Shown here: one piece after another, positions 7,900-16,848 of the stretch
How the letters are laid out: each line of letters begins with the position of its first letter
Position numbering within the stretch: the stretch's first letter is position 1
NCBI RefSeq assembly: GCF_016464705.1
Contig: NZ_JAEHOB010000016.1
Location: forward strand, 37,128 to 101,127
Origin: Qaidamihabitans albus
Lineage (GTDB): Bacteria; Actinomycetota; Actinomycetes; Mycobacteriales; Pseudonocardiaceae
Direction: 5' to 3'
DNA length: 64,000 nucleotides
Program-made: the position numbers and the translations under genes
The notes under the pieces: generated by a model
Told to the model about the DNA's origin: nothing
The model's input: the letters and a program-made list of their open reading frames with translations, nothing else
The model's database searches: none

Positions 7900-8993
7900 C
7901 TGCGCCACCACCAGGTTCTGCGCGGGGATCGCCCGCCGTTCACACCGGAACACATCTGCAGCAGGTCGATCAGGTGACTGTTGACCAGCTCCGGCTGTTC
8001 CAGCTGCACCATGTGCCCGGCGCCGCGGACCCGGACCAGCTCGGCGTCCGGCAGCTCCGCGGCCATCCGTTCGGCGTGCGAGTACGGCGTGAACCGGTCG
8101 GCGTCCCCACCCACCACGAGCACGTGCGCGTGCTTCAGCCCGGCGAGGGCGGCATAGCGGTTGTGGCTGCCGAGCGTGTCGACGAAGTTCACCAGCTGGC
8201 GCACCGGGGTGATCGCCAGCATCTCCTGCGTGAAGTCCACCAGCCGCGGGCTGACGTCCCGGCTGCCGAACGCCAGCCGCCGCACCGCCTGCCGGGTGAG
8301 CTGCCCACCGGAGGCGCGCACGAACTCGACCAGGCCGGGCTGCCAGCCGGCCAGCTCACCGACGCCCCTGGTGACCGGGTTGTACTTCGACAGCAGCGAT
8401 CGCGGCAGCCCACGGGCCCCCACCTCGCCCGCCGCCGTGGCGATCAGCGCCACACCACAGACCTGCTCGGCGAAGCGCTCGGGGTTCTTCTGCGCGAGTT
8501 CCATGATCACCATCGCGCCCATCGAGTGCCCCATGAGGACGATCGGTTCGTCGGCAGCCACGGCGCGCAGCACGGCGTCCAGGTCGAGCGCCAGCTGCTC
8601 GATGGTGCTGGTGTCGGTGGCCGCGGCCCCGGAGCGGCCGTGCCCACGTTGGTCGTAGTAGACCTGCCGCACGCGCGGAAGCCGGAGCGAGGCTAGGTCG
8701 CGGCGCTGAAAGTGCCAGCTCTGCTGGGACAGCGCGAAACCGTGCACGCCGACGACGGTCAGCGCGGGCCTGCCACCGTCGGCCGGGTCGATCTCGTCCA
8801 CGGCGAGCGGTGTGCCGTCGTCGGCGGCGACCGTCGAGGTGCGGTCGGGAGCCAGCCGGCCGAGCGGCTCGTCGAGCAGCGGGTCCGGCCCGCTCCGGCG
8901 CCACCGGCCCGTGGTGATCGCCGCGGCGGCGGCGCCGGTGAGGACCGCGCCGATCCCGCCCGCGATGCCCAGCACCCTCGCCGACGGGCTCAC
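7896..8993 (-). CDS. Alpha/beta-fold hydrolase
   Basis: A 365-residue hydrolase. Residues about 1-25 form a hydrophobic N-terminal segment (GIAGGIGAVLTGAAAAAITTG) that suggests a membrane anchor or signal. The core has VVGVHGFA (oxyanion strand), nucleophile elbow GHSMGAM, and a C-terminal histidine in GAGHMVQLEQP, completing a Ser-Asp-His triad. The GTG start at 8993 overlaps the alr stop (GTGA) and the stop overlaps tsaE. The order alr-hydrolase-tsaE is common in actinobacteria. The substrate is unknown. Confidence 0.88.
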   Translation of the reverse strand: MSPSARVLGIAGGIGAVLTGAAAAAITTGRWRRSGPDPLLDEPLGRLAPDRTSTVAADDGTPLAVDEIDPADGGRPALTVVGVHGFALSQQSWHFQRRDLASLRLPRVRQVYYDQRGHGRSGAAATDTSTIEQLALDLDAVLRAVAADEPIVLMGHSMGAMVIMELAQKNPERFAEQVCGVALIATAAGEVGARGLPRSLLSKYNPVTRGVGELAGWQPGLVEFVRASGGQLTRQAVRRLAFGSRDVSPRLVDFTQEMLAITPVRQLVNFVDTLGSHNRYAALAGLKHAHVLVVGGDADRFTPYSHAERMAAELPDAELVRVRGAGHMVQLEQPELVNSHLIDLLQMCSGVNGGRSPRRTWWWRR

Positions 8994-10120
8994 CGGCCGC
9001 CCTCCCCGGTGTAGCGGCGCCGGACCCGTGGCCGGTACATGCCGGTGACGATCTCGTAGTCGATGGTGCCCAGGGTGTCCGCCCATTCACGGGCCGTCGG
9101 CTCGCCGCGCGTGCCCGCCCCGAACAGCACCACCTCGGAGCCGACGGCGGGCTCGTCGTCTCCACAGTCGACGACGATCTGGTCCATGCACACCCGGCCG
9201 ACCACCGGCCGTCGCTTCCCGCCGAGCCAGACGCTCATCCGCCCGGACAGCGTGCGCGGCACCCCGTCGCCGTAGCCGACCGGCACCAGCGCCACCGTCG
9301 TGTCCCGCGCCGCCGTCCACGTGTGTCCATAGGAGACGGACTCACCCGTCTCGATCCGTTTGGTGAGCACCACGCTCGACCGCAGGGTCATGGCCGGCCG
9401 CAGATCCTCGGGCTGTGGCACGGGGTTCAGCCCGTACATCGCGATGCCGGTCCGCACGAGGTCGAAGTGCAGGTCCGGGCGGGTGAGCGTCGCCGCCGAG
9501 TTGGCCAGGTGCCGCATCGGGTCCAGTCCCGCATCCCTGGCAACGCGGTAGGCGTCGGCGAACCGCCGGGCCTGCAGGTCGATGGACGGATGACCGGGTT
9601 CGTCGGCACACGCAAGATGCGACCACACCGCGACCACGTCGAGGCCCGGCTCCGCGGCCGCGGCCTTCACCAGGGCGGGCCAGGAGTGCGGCGGGCAGCC
9701 GTTGCGGGCCAGGCCGGTGTCGATCTTGAGGTGCACGCGGGCCCGTTCGCCTGCCCGGTCCGCGGCGGCGACAACCCTGGCGAGCTCCCCTGCCGAGCTG
9801 ACGGAGATGTCGACGTCCTCCGCGATGCCGGCCGTGAAGTCGACGTCCGGGGTGTCCAGCCAGCTGAGCAGGCGCGCGGTGATCCCGGCCCGGCGCAGGT
9901 CGAGGGCCTCGCCCAGTGAGCACGCGCCCAGCCAGGTCGCGCCCGCCTCGACGGCGGCACCGGCCACCGGCACGGCACCGTGGCCGTAGCCGTCGGCCTT
10001 GACGACCGCCATCGTCGCGGCGCCGGAGGCGGCCGCGCGTGCGGAAAGGAGGCCGAGGTTGTGCCGGACCGCGTCGAGGTCGATCACAACCTCGGCGCGG
10101 GGTGGCTGATCAACGCTCAT
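8990..10120 (-). CDS. alr: Alanine racemase
   Basis: A 376-residue fold-type III PLP enzyme that makes D-alanine for peptidoglycan. The PLP lysine sits in MAVVKADGYGHG near residue 38. The conserved HLANSAATL, RTGIAMYGLNP and SYGHTWTA segments follow; the last holds the catalytic tyrosine region. VCMDQIVVD is the C-terminal signature. The ATG at 10120 gives the standard length, and the upstream open frame is not supported. It starts the alr-hydrolase-tsaE operon. Confidence 0.96.
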   Translation of the reverse strand: MSVDQPPRAEVVIDLDAVRHNLGLLSARAAASGAATMAVVKADGYGHGAVPVAGAAVEAGATWLGACSLGEALDLRRAGITARLLSWLDTPDVDFTAGIAEDVDISVSSAGELARVVAAADRAGERARVHLKIDTGLARNGCPPHSWPALVKAAAAEPGLDVVAVWSHLACADEPGHPSIDLQARRFADAYRVARDAGLDPMRHLANSAATLTRPDLHFDLVRTGIAMYGLNPVPQPEDLRPAMTLRSSVVLTKRIETGESVSYGHTWTAARDTTVALVPVGYGDGVPRTLSGRMSVWLGGKRRPVVGRVCMDQIVVDCGDDEPAVGSEVVLFGAGTRGEPTAREWADTLGTIDYEIVTGMYRPRVRRRYTGEGGR

Positions 10121-10184
10121 GTCGGCAACGATTTTCCCACAGCCCGCGCGGCCGCCCGCCGGTGGTGGCGAGGAACACGTGCGG

Positions 10185-11597
10185 CTACAACTCGTGCACC
10201 AGGTCGCGCGAGTCGGCGTGCCGCTGCCGGATCCGCTCCCCCTCGGCGGCATCCGCCTCCGCGGGCTCGTCCAGTCGTACGGCGGTGTTGCCCTGCCAGG
10301 CAGGCGGTTGCGGGGTGCCTGCCAGTGCCCACGCCGCCTGCCTGGCGGCGCCGATGGCGACGTGCTCGGCCGGTTCGGGGACGACGACGGGGACGCCGAA
10401 GACGATCGGCGCGACGGCCCGCACGCTCTCCGACTGGGCGGCACCGCCGATGAGCAGCACCCGGCGCACCTCGATGCCGTGCGCGCGCACCGCGTCGAGC
10501 CCGGCGGCCAGCCCGCACAACATGCCCTCGACGGCCGCCCGCGCGAGGTTCTCCGGCGTCATGTTCGCCCTGCGCAGGCCGAACAGCGAACCGGCGGCCT
10601 CCGGCAGGTTCGGGGTCCGCTCGCCGTCGAGGTAGGGCAGCAGGGTGAGCCCGCCCGCGCCGGGGGCGGCGCTCAGCGCGAGCCGGTCGAGTTCGGTGAG
10701 CTCGACGTTGAGCAGGCGCGCCGTGGCGGTGAGGACCCTGGCGGCGTTGAGCGTGCAGGCCAGCGGCAGGAACCGCCCGGTGGCGTCGGCGAACCCGGCG
10801 ACGGTGCCGGTGGGATCGGCCGGGGGCGCCTCGCTGACACCGAACACGGTGCCGCTCGTGCCGAGCGAGACGACGACGTCACCCGGCCCGAGCTCCAGCG
10901 CCAGCGCGGCGGCCATGTTGTCGCCGGTGCCCGCGGAGACCAGCTTGCCGTCCTCGGTACGCCCGGCGGACTCGGCCGGGCCGAGCACCCTCGGTAGCTC
11001 CGGGCGCCGCCCGCCGAACGCCCGCTCCAGGATGTCGGCCCGGTAGGCGCCTTTAGCGGGCGAAAAGTAGCCGGTGCCGGAGGCGTCGCCACGGTCGGTG
11101 ACCGGTTCGCCGCCGACGAGGCGCCAGGTCAGCCAGTCGTGGGGCAACATGACGCGGGCCACCCGGTCGGCGAGCTCGGGCTCGTGGTCCGCCATCCAGC
11201 GCAGCTTCGTGACGGTGAAGCTGGCGACCGGGACGGAGCCCACCGCCTCCGCCCACGCCCGCGCGCCACCGAGCTCGGTGGTGAGGTCGGCGGCGGCACC
11301 GGCCGAGCGGGTGTCGTTCCACAGCAGCGCGGGCCGCACCACCTCGCCGTCGTCGTCGAGGGTCACCATCCCGTGCTGCTGACCGGCCACGCCGATGGCC
11401 GCGACGTCGTCGAGCAGGCCGTCGGTCGCCTTGTTCAACGCCGTCCACCACCGGGCCGGGTCCACCTCGGTGGTGTCCGGGTGTTCGGCGCGGCCGGTGC
11501 GCAGCACACGCCCGGTCCGCGCGTCGCAGACCATCACCTTGGTCGACTGTGTCGACGAGTCGACTCCCGCCACCAGAACTTCGTCGTTGCTGTTCAT
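10185..11597 (-). CDS. xylB: Xylulokinase
   Basis: A 470-residue FGGY-family carbohydrate kinase phosphorylating D-xylulose. It opens with [17 protein letters not shown] (phosphate-1 loop) and has [10 protein letters not shown], the D-xylulose site, then [12 protein letters not shown] and [20 protein letters not shown] near the C terminus. It is the last gene of the polyol operon; its ATG overlaps the DeoR stop by four bases. A copy of the dispersed palindrome lies at 11047-11070 within the codons for FSPAKG, a place where the family usually has a similar SPATG loop. Confidence 0.95.
   Translation of the reverse strand: MNSNDEVLVAGVDSSTQSTKVMVCDARTGRVLRTGRAEHPDTTEVDPARWWTALNKATDGLLDDVAAIGVAGQQHGMVTLDDDGEVVRPALLWNDTRSAGAAADLTTELGGARAWAEAVGSVPVASFTVTKLRWMADHEPELADRVARVMLPHDWLTWRLVGGEPVTDRGDASGTGYFSPAKGAYRADILERAFGGRRPELPRVLGPAESAGRTEDGKLVSAGTGDNMAAALALELGPGDVVVSLGTSGTVFGVSEAPPADPTGTVAGFADATGRFLPLACTLNAARVLTATARLLNVELTELDRLALSAAPGAGGLTLLPYLDGERTPNLPEAAGSLFGLRRANMTPENLARAAVEGMLCGLAAGLDAVRAHGIEVRRVLLIGGAAQSESVRAVAPIVFGVPVVVPEPAEHVAIGAARQAAWALAGTPQPPAWQGNTAVRLDEPAEADAAEGERIRQRHADSRDLVHEL
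11047..11070. repeat. In-gene copy of dispersed palindrome (xylB)
   Basis: Core TTTAGCGGGCGAAA at 11052-11065. On the coding strand it encodes F-S-P-A-K in frame. The GAAA in place of TAAA is the variant seen only in coding copies. Confidence 0.5.
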
Positions 11598-12391
11598 GTT
11601 CCAGAGCTTCCTACGAGCTGGATCCGGGTGTCGAATGTCCGCATCGCGTCGATCTCCTCTTCCGGTGCCGCGTCGTCGACGATCACGAGGTCGTAGTCGC
11701 CGACGTCGCCGTATGCGTAGGTGGCCGTCCTGCCGAACTTGGAACGGTCGGCCAGCAGGATGTTGCGGTTGGCCGCGGCCAGCGCGGCCTGCTTGAGCTC
11801 GGCGTAGTCCCGTACCGGGTGGTAGAGCCGTCCCCCGGCGACCGTGGTCGCCGACACGAATCCGAGGTCGGCGCGGATCCGGCCGAGTGTGGCCAGCACG
11901 TCCGGACCGGAGCACGAGTCGAACTCGGTGTAGCGGCCGCCGAGCAGGATGACCTCGCTTGTCCCGCGGTCCTCGCCGACGATCCGGGCGATCTCGAGGG
12001 AGTTGGTGACCAGCACGAGGTGTTCGAGCTCGGTGAGCCGGCGGGCCAGCGGGAACAGCGTCGTCGAGTCGTCGAGGAACACCGTCTGCCCCGGCGACAC
12101 CTCGTGGATGGCGGCCGCGCACAGCGCCTCCTTCTGGGCCAGGTGCAGGCCCTCCCGGAAGCGCTTCGCCGTCTCCATGGTCAGTGCCGGATAGGCGGCG
12201 ACCCGGCCCCGCAGCTTGCGCAGCAGCCTGCGGTCCGCGAGGTCGTCGAGGTCCCGGTGCATGGTCATCAGGCTCACGCCGAACCGCCCGGTGAGGTCGT
12301 CGATGCGGACCTCGCCCAGGTCGATGACCGTGCGCAGGATCTCCTGCCGCCGCTGCTCCACGGCGGCGTCGGAGGGCCTTGGCTTAGCCAC
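11594..12391 (-). CDS. DeoR-family transcriptional regulator
   Basis: A 265-residue regulator. It has an N-terminal helix-turn-helix ([24 protein letters not shown], residues about 28-52) and a DeoR C-terminal sugar-phosphate sensing domain with [22 protein letters not shown] and ADRSKFGR motifs. The GTG at 12391 overlaps the dehydrogenase gene by eight bases, and the stop overlaps xylB. Embedded in the polyol operon, it probably represses it in response to a sugar phosphate. Confidence 0.9.
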   Translation of the reverse strand: MAKPRPSDAAVEQRRQEILRTVIDLGEVRIDDLTGRFGVSLMTMHRDLDDLADRRLLRKLRGRVAAYPALTMETAKRFREGLHLAQKEALCAAAIHEVSPGQTVFLDDSTTLFPLARRLTELEHLVLVTNSLEIARIVGEDRGTSEVILLGGRYTEFDSCSGPDVLATLGRIRADLGFVSATTVAGGRLYHPVRDYAELKQAALAAANRNILLADRSKFGRTATYAYGDVGDYDLVIVDDAAPEEEIDAMRTFDTRIQLVGSSGT

Positions 12392-13430
12392 GCTCGGCGA
12401 TCTGTGGCAGGACCACGGCCTTGATCACGGTCTCGTCCTCGCCCGCGACGGTCAGCGCCCGCTCGACCTCCTCCAGCCCGAACCGGTGCGTGACGAGCCG
12501 GTCGAGGTCCACCTCGCCGCTCGCGGCGAGCGCGATCGCCGCCGGCCACGTGTTCGCGTAGCGGAAGGTGCCGGTCACCTCGATCTCGAAGCCCTGCACG
12601 TGGGCCAGCGGCAGCGGGATCTCGTCGCCGCCCATGCCGATCAGCACGACGCGGCCCGCGCGGCCGACGAGGCGGATCGCCTCGCTTGCCGCGGCGGGCA
12701 CGCCGGAGCACTCCAGCAGGACGTCCGGCTCGTACCCGGCGTCGGCGAGCGACTCCCGGGCCACGTCGACGGTCGCCGTGGCCCGCATTTCGCGGGCAGA
12801 ATGCAGCCGCGCGGGGTTGACGTCGGTGACCACGACCTCGGTCGCACCGAAGGCCCGCGCGGTCTGCGCCGCGACGAGCCCGATCGGGCCGGCGCCGGTG
12901 ATCAGCACCCGCGAGCCCGGCTGGACCCGCGCCTTCCGGCAGGCCCACACGCCGACGGACAGCGGTTCGAGCAGCCCGGCCGCCTCGTCGCTCACGGTGT
13001 CCGGCACCGGGTGGGCGAACTCCTCGCGCAATACCACGTACTCGCAGAACGCGCCGTCGATCGGCGGGGTGCCGAAGAACCGCATGTCCGGGCACAGGTT
13101 GTAGCGGCCGAGCCTGCACTGGGTACAGCGCGAGCACGGCACTCCGGGTTCGAGCGCCACACGCGTGCCCGGCTCGTGCAGCCGGGCGCCGGGGCCCCGC
13201 GCGACGACCACGCCGCCGGGCTCGTGGCCCAGCACGAGCGGGCTCTTCACGACGAAGTCACCGATCCGGCCGTGCTCGTAGTAGTGGACGTCCGAACCGC
13301 AGGTGCCCACCGCCAGCACCCGGATCAGCACCTCCCCCGGGCCCGGCTCGGGCACCGGCCGCTGCTCGGTCACGATGTCGTGGACCCCGTTCAGCACGGA
13401 GACCTTCATCGATTCGGGGATGTCATTCAC
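12384..13430 (-). CDS. Zinc-dependent polyol (sorbitol/xylitol-type) dehydrogenase
   Basis: A 348-residue medium-chain dehydrogenase that oxidises a polyol to a ketose with NAD+. The catalytic zinc ligands are visible in GTCGSDVHYYEHG and GHEPGG. The structural zinc cysteines are in PCSRCTQCRLGRYNLCPD (residues about 97-114). The Rossmann motif is GAGPIGL. Start choice: the GTG at 13430 has GGGAG upstream; an in-frame ATG seven codons in (MKVSVLNG) is also plausible. With xylB next, D-xylulose is the probable product, from xylitol or D-arabitol. A dispersed-repeat copy lies at 12785-12804. Confidence 0.9.
   Translation of the reverse strand: MNDIPESMKVSVLNGVHDIVTEQRPVPEPGPGEVLIRVLAVGTCGSDVHYYEHGRIGDFVVKSPLVLGHEPGGVVVARGPGARLHEPGTRVALEPGVPCSRCTQCRLGRYNLCPDMRFFGTPPIDGAFCEYVVLREEFAHPVPDTVSDEAAGLLEPLSVGVWACRKARVQPGSRVLITGAGPIGLVAAQTARAFGATEVVVTDVNPARLHSAREMRATATVDVARESLADAGYEPDVLLECSGVPAAASEAIRLVGRAGRVVLIGMGGDEIPLPLAHVQGFEIEVTGTFRYANTWPAAIALAASGEVDLDRLVTHRFGLEEVERALTVAGEDETVIKAVVLPQIAERG
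12785..12804. repeat. In-gene copy of dispersed palindrome (dehydrogenase)
   Basis: GCATTTCGCGGGCAGAATGC, with 5-base outer arms, encodes L-H-S-A-R-E-M on the coding strand just after the NAD-binding acidic residue region (DVNPARL). The reading frame is undisturbed. Confidence 0.45.
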
Positions 13431-14274
13431 CGGTTACGGCTCCCAACGTCAGTCCGGTCACCAGCCAGCGGCGGACCGCGAGACCGGCGACGATCATCGG
13501 CAACACCACGATCGTGCCGATCGCGGTGAGCTGCCCCCAGTCGATCCCAGTCTGGGTCACCAGCTGGTCGGCGGCCATGGGCAGGGTCTGCGAGTTCGGC
13601 CCGCTGAACACGAGCGCGAACGCGTAGTCGTTCCAGGAGAACACCAGGCACAGCACGAAGGTGGTCACCAGGCCCGACTTCGTCAGCGGCAACACGATGT
13701 GCCGGAACGCCTGCCACCGGTTGCACCCGGCGACCAGCGCGGACTCCTCGAGCGACGCGGGCACCTGCGCGAAGAACGCGCTCATCAGCCAGATCGCGAA
13801 CGGCAGGTTGAACGTCAGGTAGGCGAGGACGAGGCCGGGAATGGTGTCGATCAGCCCGGCGCCGCGGAAGAGCAGGAACAGCGGCAGCACGACCACCGCG
13901 ATCGGTGCCATCCTGGTGGAGATGATCCAGAACGCGACGTGCTTCTTGCCGCGCATCCTGCTCCCGGCCAGCCCGTAACCGGCCAGCGCGCCGAGCGCGG
14001 TCGCCAGAACCGAGGAGATCCCCGCGGCGAGCACGCTGTGCAGGATGTAGGGGGTGAGGTCGTTCGCGCCGGTGAACAGGTTCGCGTAGTTGTCCAGCGT
14101 CGGCTCGAAGAACACCGTGGGTTCGGCCGAGGTGACGTCGGCGTCGGACTTGAACGACGACAGCGCCATCCACACCAGCGGCACGAGTGTCCACAGCAGA
14201 GCGACGCCGAGCAGTATCGCCACGCCGATCCGGGCGCGCCGGGGTGTGCGGTCGATCGCTGCGCCTGCGGTCAT
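13423..14274 (-). CDS. Sugar/polyol ABC transporter permease, MalG type
   Basis: A 283-residue permease with six hydrophobic segments. The EAA loop appears as EESALVAGCNRWQAFRHIVLP near residues 180-200, which contacts the ATPase. It overlaps the preceding permease by four bases and the dehydrogenase by eight. It pairs with the 14271-15194 permease and the 15191-16648 binding protein. Confidence 0.92.
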   Translation of the reverse strand: MTAGAAIDRTPRRARIGVAILLGVALLWTLVPLVWMALSSFKSDADVTSAEPTVFFEPTLDNYANLFTGANDLTPYILHSVLAAGISSVLATALGALAGYGLAGSRMRGKKHVAFWIISTRMAPIAVVVLPLFLLFRGAGLIDTIPGLVLAYLTFNLPFAIWLMSAFFAQVPASLEESALVAGCNRWQAFRHIVLPLTKSGLVTTFVLCLVFSWNDYAFALVFSGPNSQTLPMAADQLVTQTGIDWGQLTAIGTIVVLPMIVAGLAVRRWLVTGLTLGAVTGE

Positions 14275-15194
14275 CGGGTCAGCCCCTTCCGTTCCAGGAC
14301 GCCCACGAACGCGCGGGCGATCGCGATGGTCACCGCGAGCATCACGAGGCCGATCACGGCGGCGTAGCCGAGGTCGAAGAAGCGGAAGGCCGTCTCGTAG
14401 AGCCGGATCGGCACGACCTTCGTCGCGTCGGCGGGGCCGCCGTTGGTGGTGACCGCGATGATGTCGAAGTAACGGATGGCGTCCATCGACCGGATCAGCA
14501 ATGCCACGAGCAGGACGCTCGAGATCGACGGCAGGATGACCGAGCGCAGCGCCTGCCAGCCGCTCGCGCCGTCGATCGCGGCGGCCTCACGCAAGGGCTG
14601 CGGTACCGAGGTGAGCCCGGCCAGCGCGATCAGCGCGATCAGCGGCGTCCACTGCCAGACGTCCATCGCGACGACCGAGATGAACGCGGAGTAGGTGCCG
14701 CCGAGCAGGTCGCCCTCGTAGCCGACGAGGCCGAGCAGCCACGAGTACAGGCCGAACGTCGAGTCGGTGAGGAACCGACCGAGCAGGCCGACGATCACCG
14801 GCGCGACGAACATCGGCAGCAGCAACAGGCTCAGCAGGGTGTTGCGCCCGCGCATGATCTTCCACAGGCACAGCGCGAGCCCGACTCCCAGCAGCATCTC
14901 CAGGCCCACGGTGAGCACGAAGAACACCAGCGTGCGCAGCCACTGCACGGCGAGATCGATGTCGGTGAAGAAGCGCGCCCAGTTCTCACCGCCGACGAAG
15001 CCGAACGACACACCGCCGAGCAGGCGGACGCGGGAGAGGCTCATCGCGATGACGGTGAACAGGGGAATGAGCGACAGCACCGCCAGCAGCAGGATGCCCG
15101 GCGCCATCATCCGCGCGTGGAACCCGAACCGCCGGCGGCGGGACGGCGACGTGCCGGTGCGCTCGGCAGGGGGTGCTTCGACGGTGAGGCTCAT
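14271..15194 (-). CDS. Sugar/polyol ABC transporter permease, MalF type
   Basis: A 307-residue permease with six predicted membrane spans and the EAA loop REAAAIDGASGWQALRSVILP near residue 210. The ATG at 15194 overlaps the binding-protein stop (ATGA); a GTG three codons upstream is less likely. No ATPase gene accompanies the two permeases, so they probably use a shared MsiK-type ATPase encoded elsewhere, as is usual in Streptomyces and relatives. Confidence 0.92.
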   Translation of the reverse strand: MSLTVEAPPAERTGTSPSRRRRFGFHARMMAPGILLLAVLSLIPLFTVIAMSLSRVRLLGGVSFGFVGGENWARFFTDIDLAVQWLRTLVFFVLTVGLEMLLGVGLALCLWKIMRGRNTLLSLLLLPMFVAPVIVGLLGRFLTDSTFGLYSWLLGLVGYEGDLLGGTYSAFISVVAMDVWQWTPLIALIALAGLTSVPQPLREAAAIDGASGWQALRSVILPSISSVLLVALLIRSMDAIRYFDIIAVTTNGGPADATKVVPIRLYETAFRFFDLGYAAVIGLVMLAVTIAIARAFVGVLERKGLTR

Positions 15195-16648
15195 GCCGCC
15201 CACCCCCGATCGATGATCCGGTTGAATCGGGCCGTGCTCTCCCGCATCGCTCCGGCGGGAGAGACGTCACCGGCGAGCATCCTGGACAGCTGCGTGTAGA
15301 TCGCGGTGTCGCATTCGTTCCACATCGGGATCTTCGGCCGGAGGCCGATGTTGTCGTCCTCCCATGCCGTGGTGACCGCCGGGGCGGTGAGGATGTTGGG
15401 CATGGCGCTCGGACGCTGCTCGGCGGCCCGCACCTCCGGCAGCTGGTACACCGATTCGCGGGTGGGGGTCCCGCCGCCCGCGGAGCTCTTGAGGTTGGCG
15501 AGCTGGGTTTCCGGGGAGGTGGCCCAGTTGACGAACAGCCACGCGGCCATCCGCTCGTTCGGCAGCGTGTTGCCGTTGATGGCAATGCCCGTGCCGCCGT
15601 AGATGTTGGCCGAGCGCGCCGGCCCGCGCGGCAGGGGCGCGTAGCCGAAGTCGCCGGGGCGGGCGCTCTCGTTGTCGGCGGCGTACTCGTGCCAGTTGGG
15701 ACACATCGCGATCCGGCCGGAGGTCAGCGCGGGCGCGAGGCCGTTCCAGTCCCAGGTGCGCGAGGAGGGATCGGCGACCGAGAGCAGCCGCCGGTAGAAC
15801 TCGGCGGCCTCGATCGCGGCGTCGCTGTCGAGGCGGCAGTCGCCGGGGTCGACGGTGCCGTACCGCCCGATCGCGTCGCCGTTGTCGAAGTAGTCGCCGC
15901 CGTGGGCCCAGAGCACGTTGGAGAAGTCGCACATCAGCGAGTCGTGCTGTTTGGCCTGGTGGCCGGTGCCGTAGGCGACGTCGTCGGTGTTGTCGTTGAA
16001 CCACTGCGCGATCCGGAAGTACTCCTCCCAGGTGCGCTCGGCGCTCGGCGTGGGGTCGAAACCGAGGTCGGCCGACATCCGGTCGTGGTGCTTGGCGAAC
16101 AGGTCGGCGCGGTACTGCCAGATCATCGTCGGGCAGTCGTAGGGCAGCGTGTAGACGGCCTCGCCGTCACCGAAGCGGCCCGCGGCGTCGAGCTGGGTGG
16201 TGATGAAGTCGCCGAAGCCGCCGTCGAGCCCGGGCAGGCTACTGTCGGTGGCCAGTTCTCGCAGGTCGACGAGGCCCTTCGAGTAGGGCGCGAGCACCTG
16301 GTAAGGGTCGGCGTAGATCACGTGGTACTGCGACTCACCACCGGCGAGGTCCAGTGCGACCTTCTGGACGAGCGCGGTGAGCTCGAGCGTGATGATGTTG
16401 ACGTTGATGCCGGTGAGCTCGGTGAACGGCCGCAGGTTGGCGGCGATGGCGGCGGTCGGCGCCGTGTTCTCCGAGATGAAGTTGAGCGTTGTGCCCGCGA
16501 ACTGTCGCCACCGGTCGTCGGTGGCGATCCGGACCGCGTCCTGCCGGCCGCCACAGGCACTCAGCAGGCCACCGCCTGCCAGGGCGGCGCCACCGGCCAG
16601 GGCGCCGCGGAGCACGGTCCGCCGGTCCAGTACCCGACGCTGGGTCAT
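15191..16648 (-). CDS. Polyol/sugar-binding lipoprotein of an ABC transporter
   Basis: A 485-residue extracytoplasmic solute-binding protein. The N terminus has twin arginines (DRRTVLRG) and a lipobox LLSAC at about residue 32, so it is a lipoprotein, possibly Tat-exported. Its length and motifs (YDCPTMIWQYRADLF, YGGTGIAINGN) fit the family 1 maltose/polyol binders. The ATG at 16648 has a strong GGAGG site seven bases upstream. It is the first gene of the six-gene operon, with a recognisable promoter at 16708-16736. Confidence 0.93.
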   Translation of the reverse strand: MTQRRVLDRRTVLRGALAGGAALAGGGLLSACGGRQDAVRIATDDRWRQFAGTTLNFISENTAPTAAIAANLRPFTELTGINVNIITLELTALVQKVALDLAGGESQYHVIYADPYQVLAPYSKGLVDLRELATDSSLPGLDGGFGDFITTQLDAAGRFGDGEAVYTLPYDCPTMIWQYRADLFAKHHDRMSADLGFDPTPSAERTWEEYFRIAQWFNDNTDDVAYGTGHQAKQHDSLMCDFSNVLWAHGGDYFDNGDAIGRYGTVDPGDCRLDSDAAIEAAEFYRRLLSVADPSSRTWDWNGLAPALTSGRIAMCPNWHEYAADNESARPGDFGYAPLPRGPARSANIYGGTGIAINGNTLPNERMAAWLFVNWATSPETQLANLKSSAGGGTPTRESVYQLPEVRAAEQRPSAMPNILTAPAVTTAWEDDNIGLRPKIPMWNECDTAIYTQLSRMLAGDVSPAGAMRESTARFNRIIDRGWAA

Positions 16649-16707
16649 CGTTTCCTCCGGCTACCTGGTCATGAGACATGCGCTCGTGTGCATGCCAGGG
16701 CCTGCCA

Positions 16708-16736
16708 TTCTTACCAGAGAAAGCTCGGATTGTTAA
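16708..16736 (-). promoter_or_regulatory. Promoter of the polyol operon
   Basis: On the minus strand, TTAACA (16731-16736) and TAAGAA (16708-16713) are separated by exactly 17 bases, a good SigA-type promoter about 60 bases before the binding-protein start. The flanking AT-rich stretch, with TGTGTTAACA, could also hold the DeoR operator. Confidence 0.55.
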
Positions 16737-16773
16737 CACAAAACTCGATAACTTCGGCCAGACACCGCCCCCA

Positions 16774-16843
16774 CCGGCTGCCTTTTGCGGGCTAAATGCA
16801 GCCGGCCGGGCTGCGTGTGGTGCCTTCTGCGGGCTAAGTGCAG
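16774..16843. repeat. Two tandem dispersed palindromes
   Basis: Cores at 16783-16796 (TTTTGCGGGCTAAA) and 16825-16838 (TTCTGCGGGCTAAG), same orientation, about 42 bases apart. The first has a GGCTGC/GCAGCC stem. They lie just past the end of nnrD and upstream of the polyol promoter, so they may terminate nnrD. Confidence 0.75.
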
Positions 16844-16848
16844 CGGGG

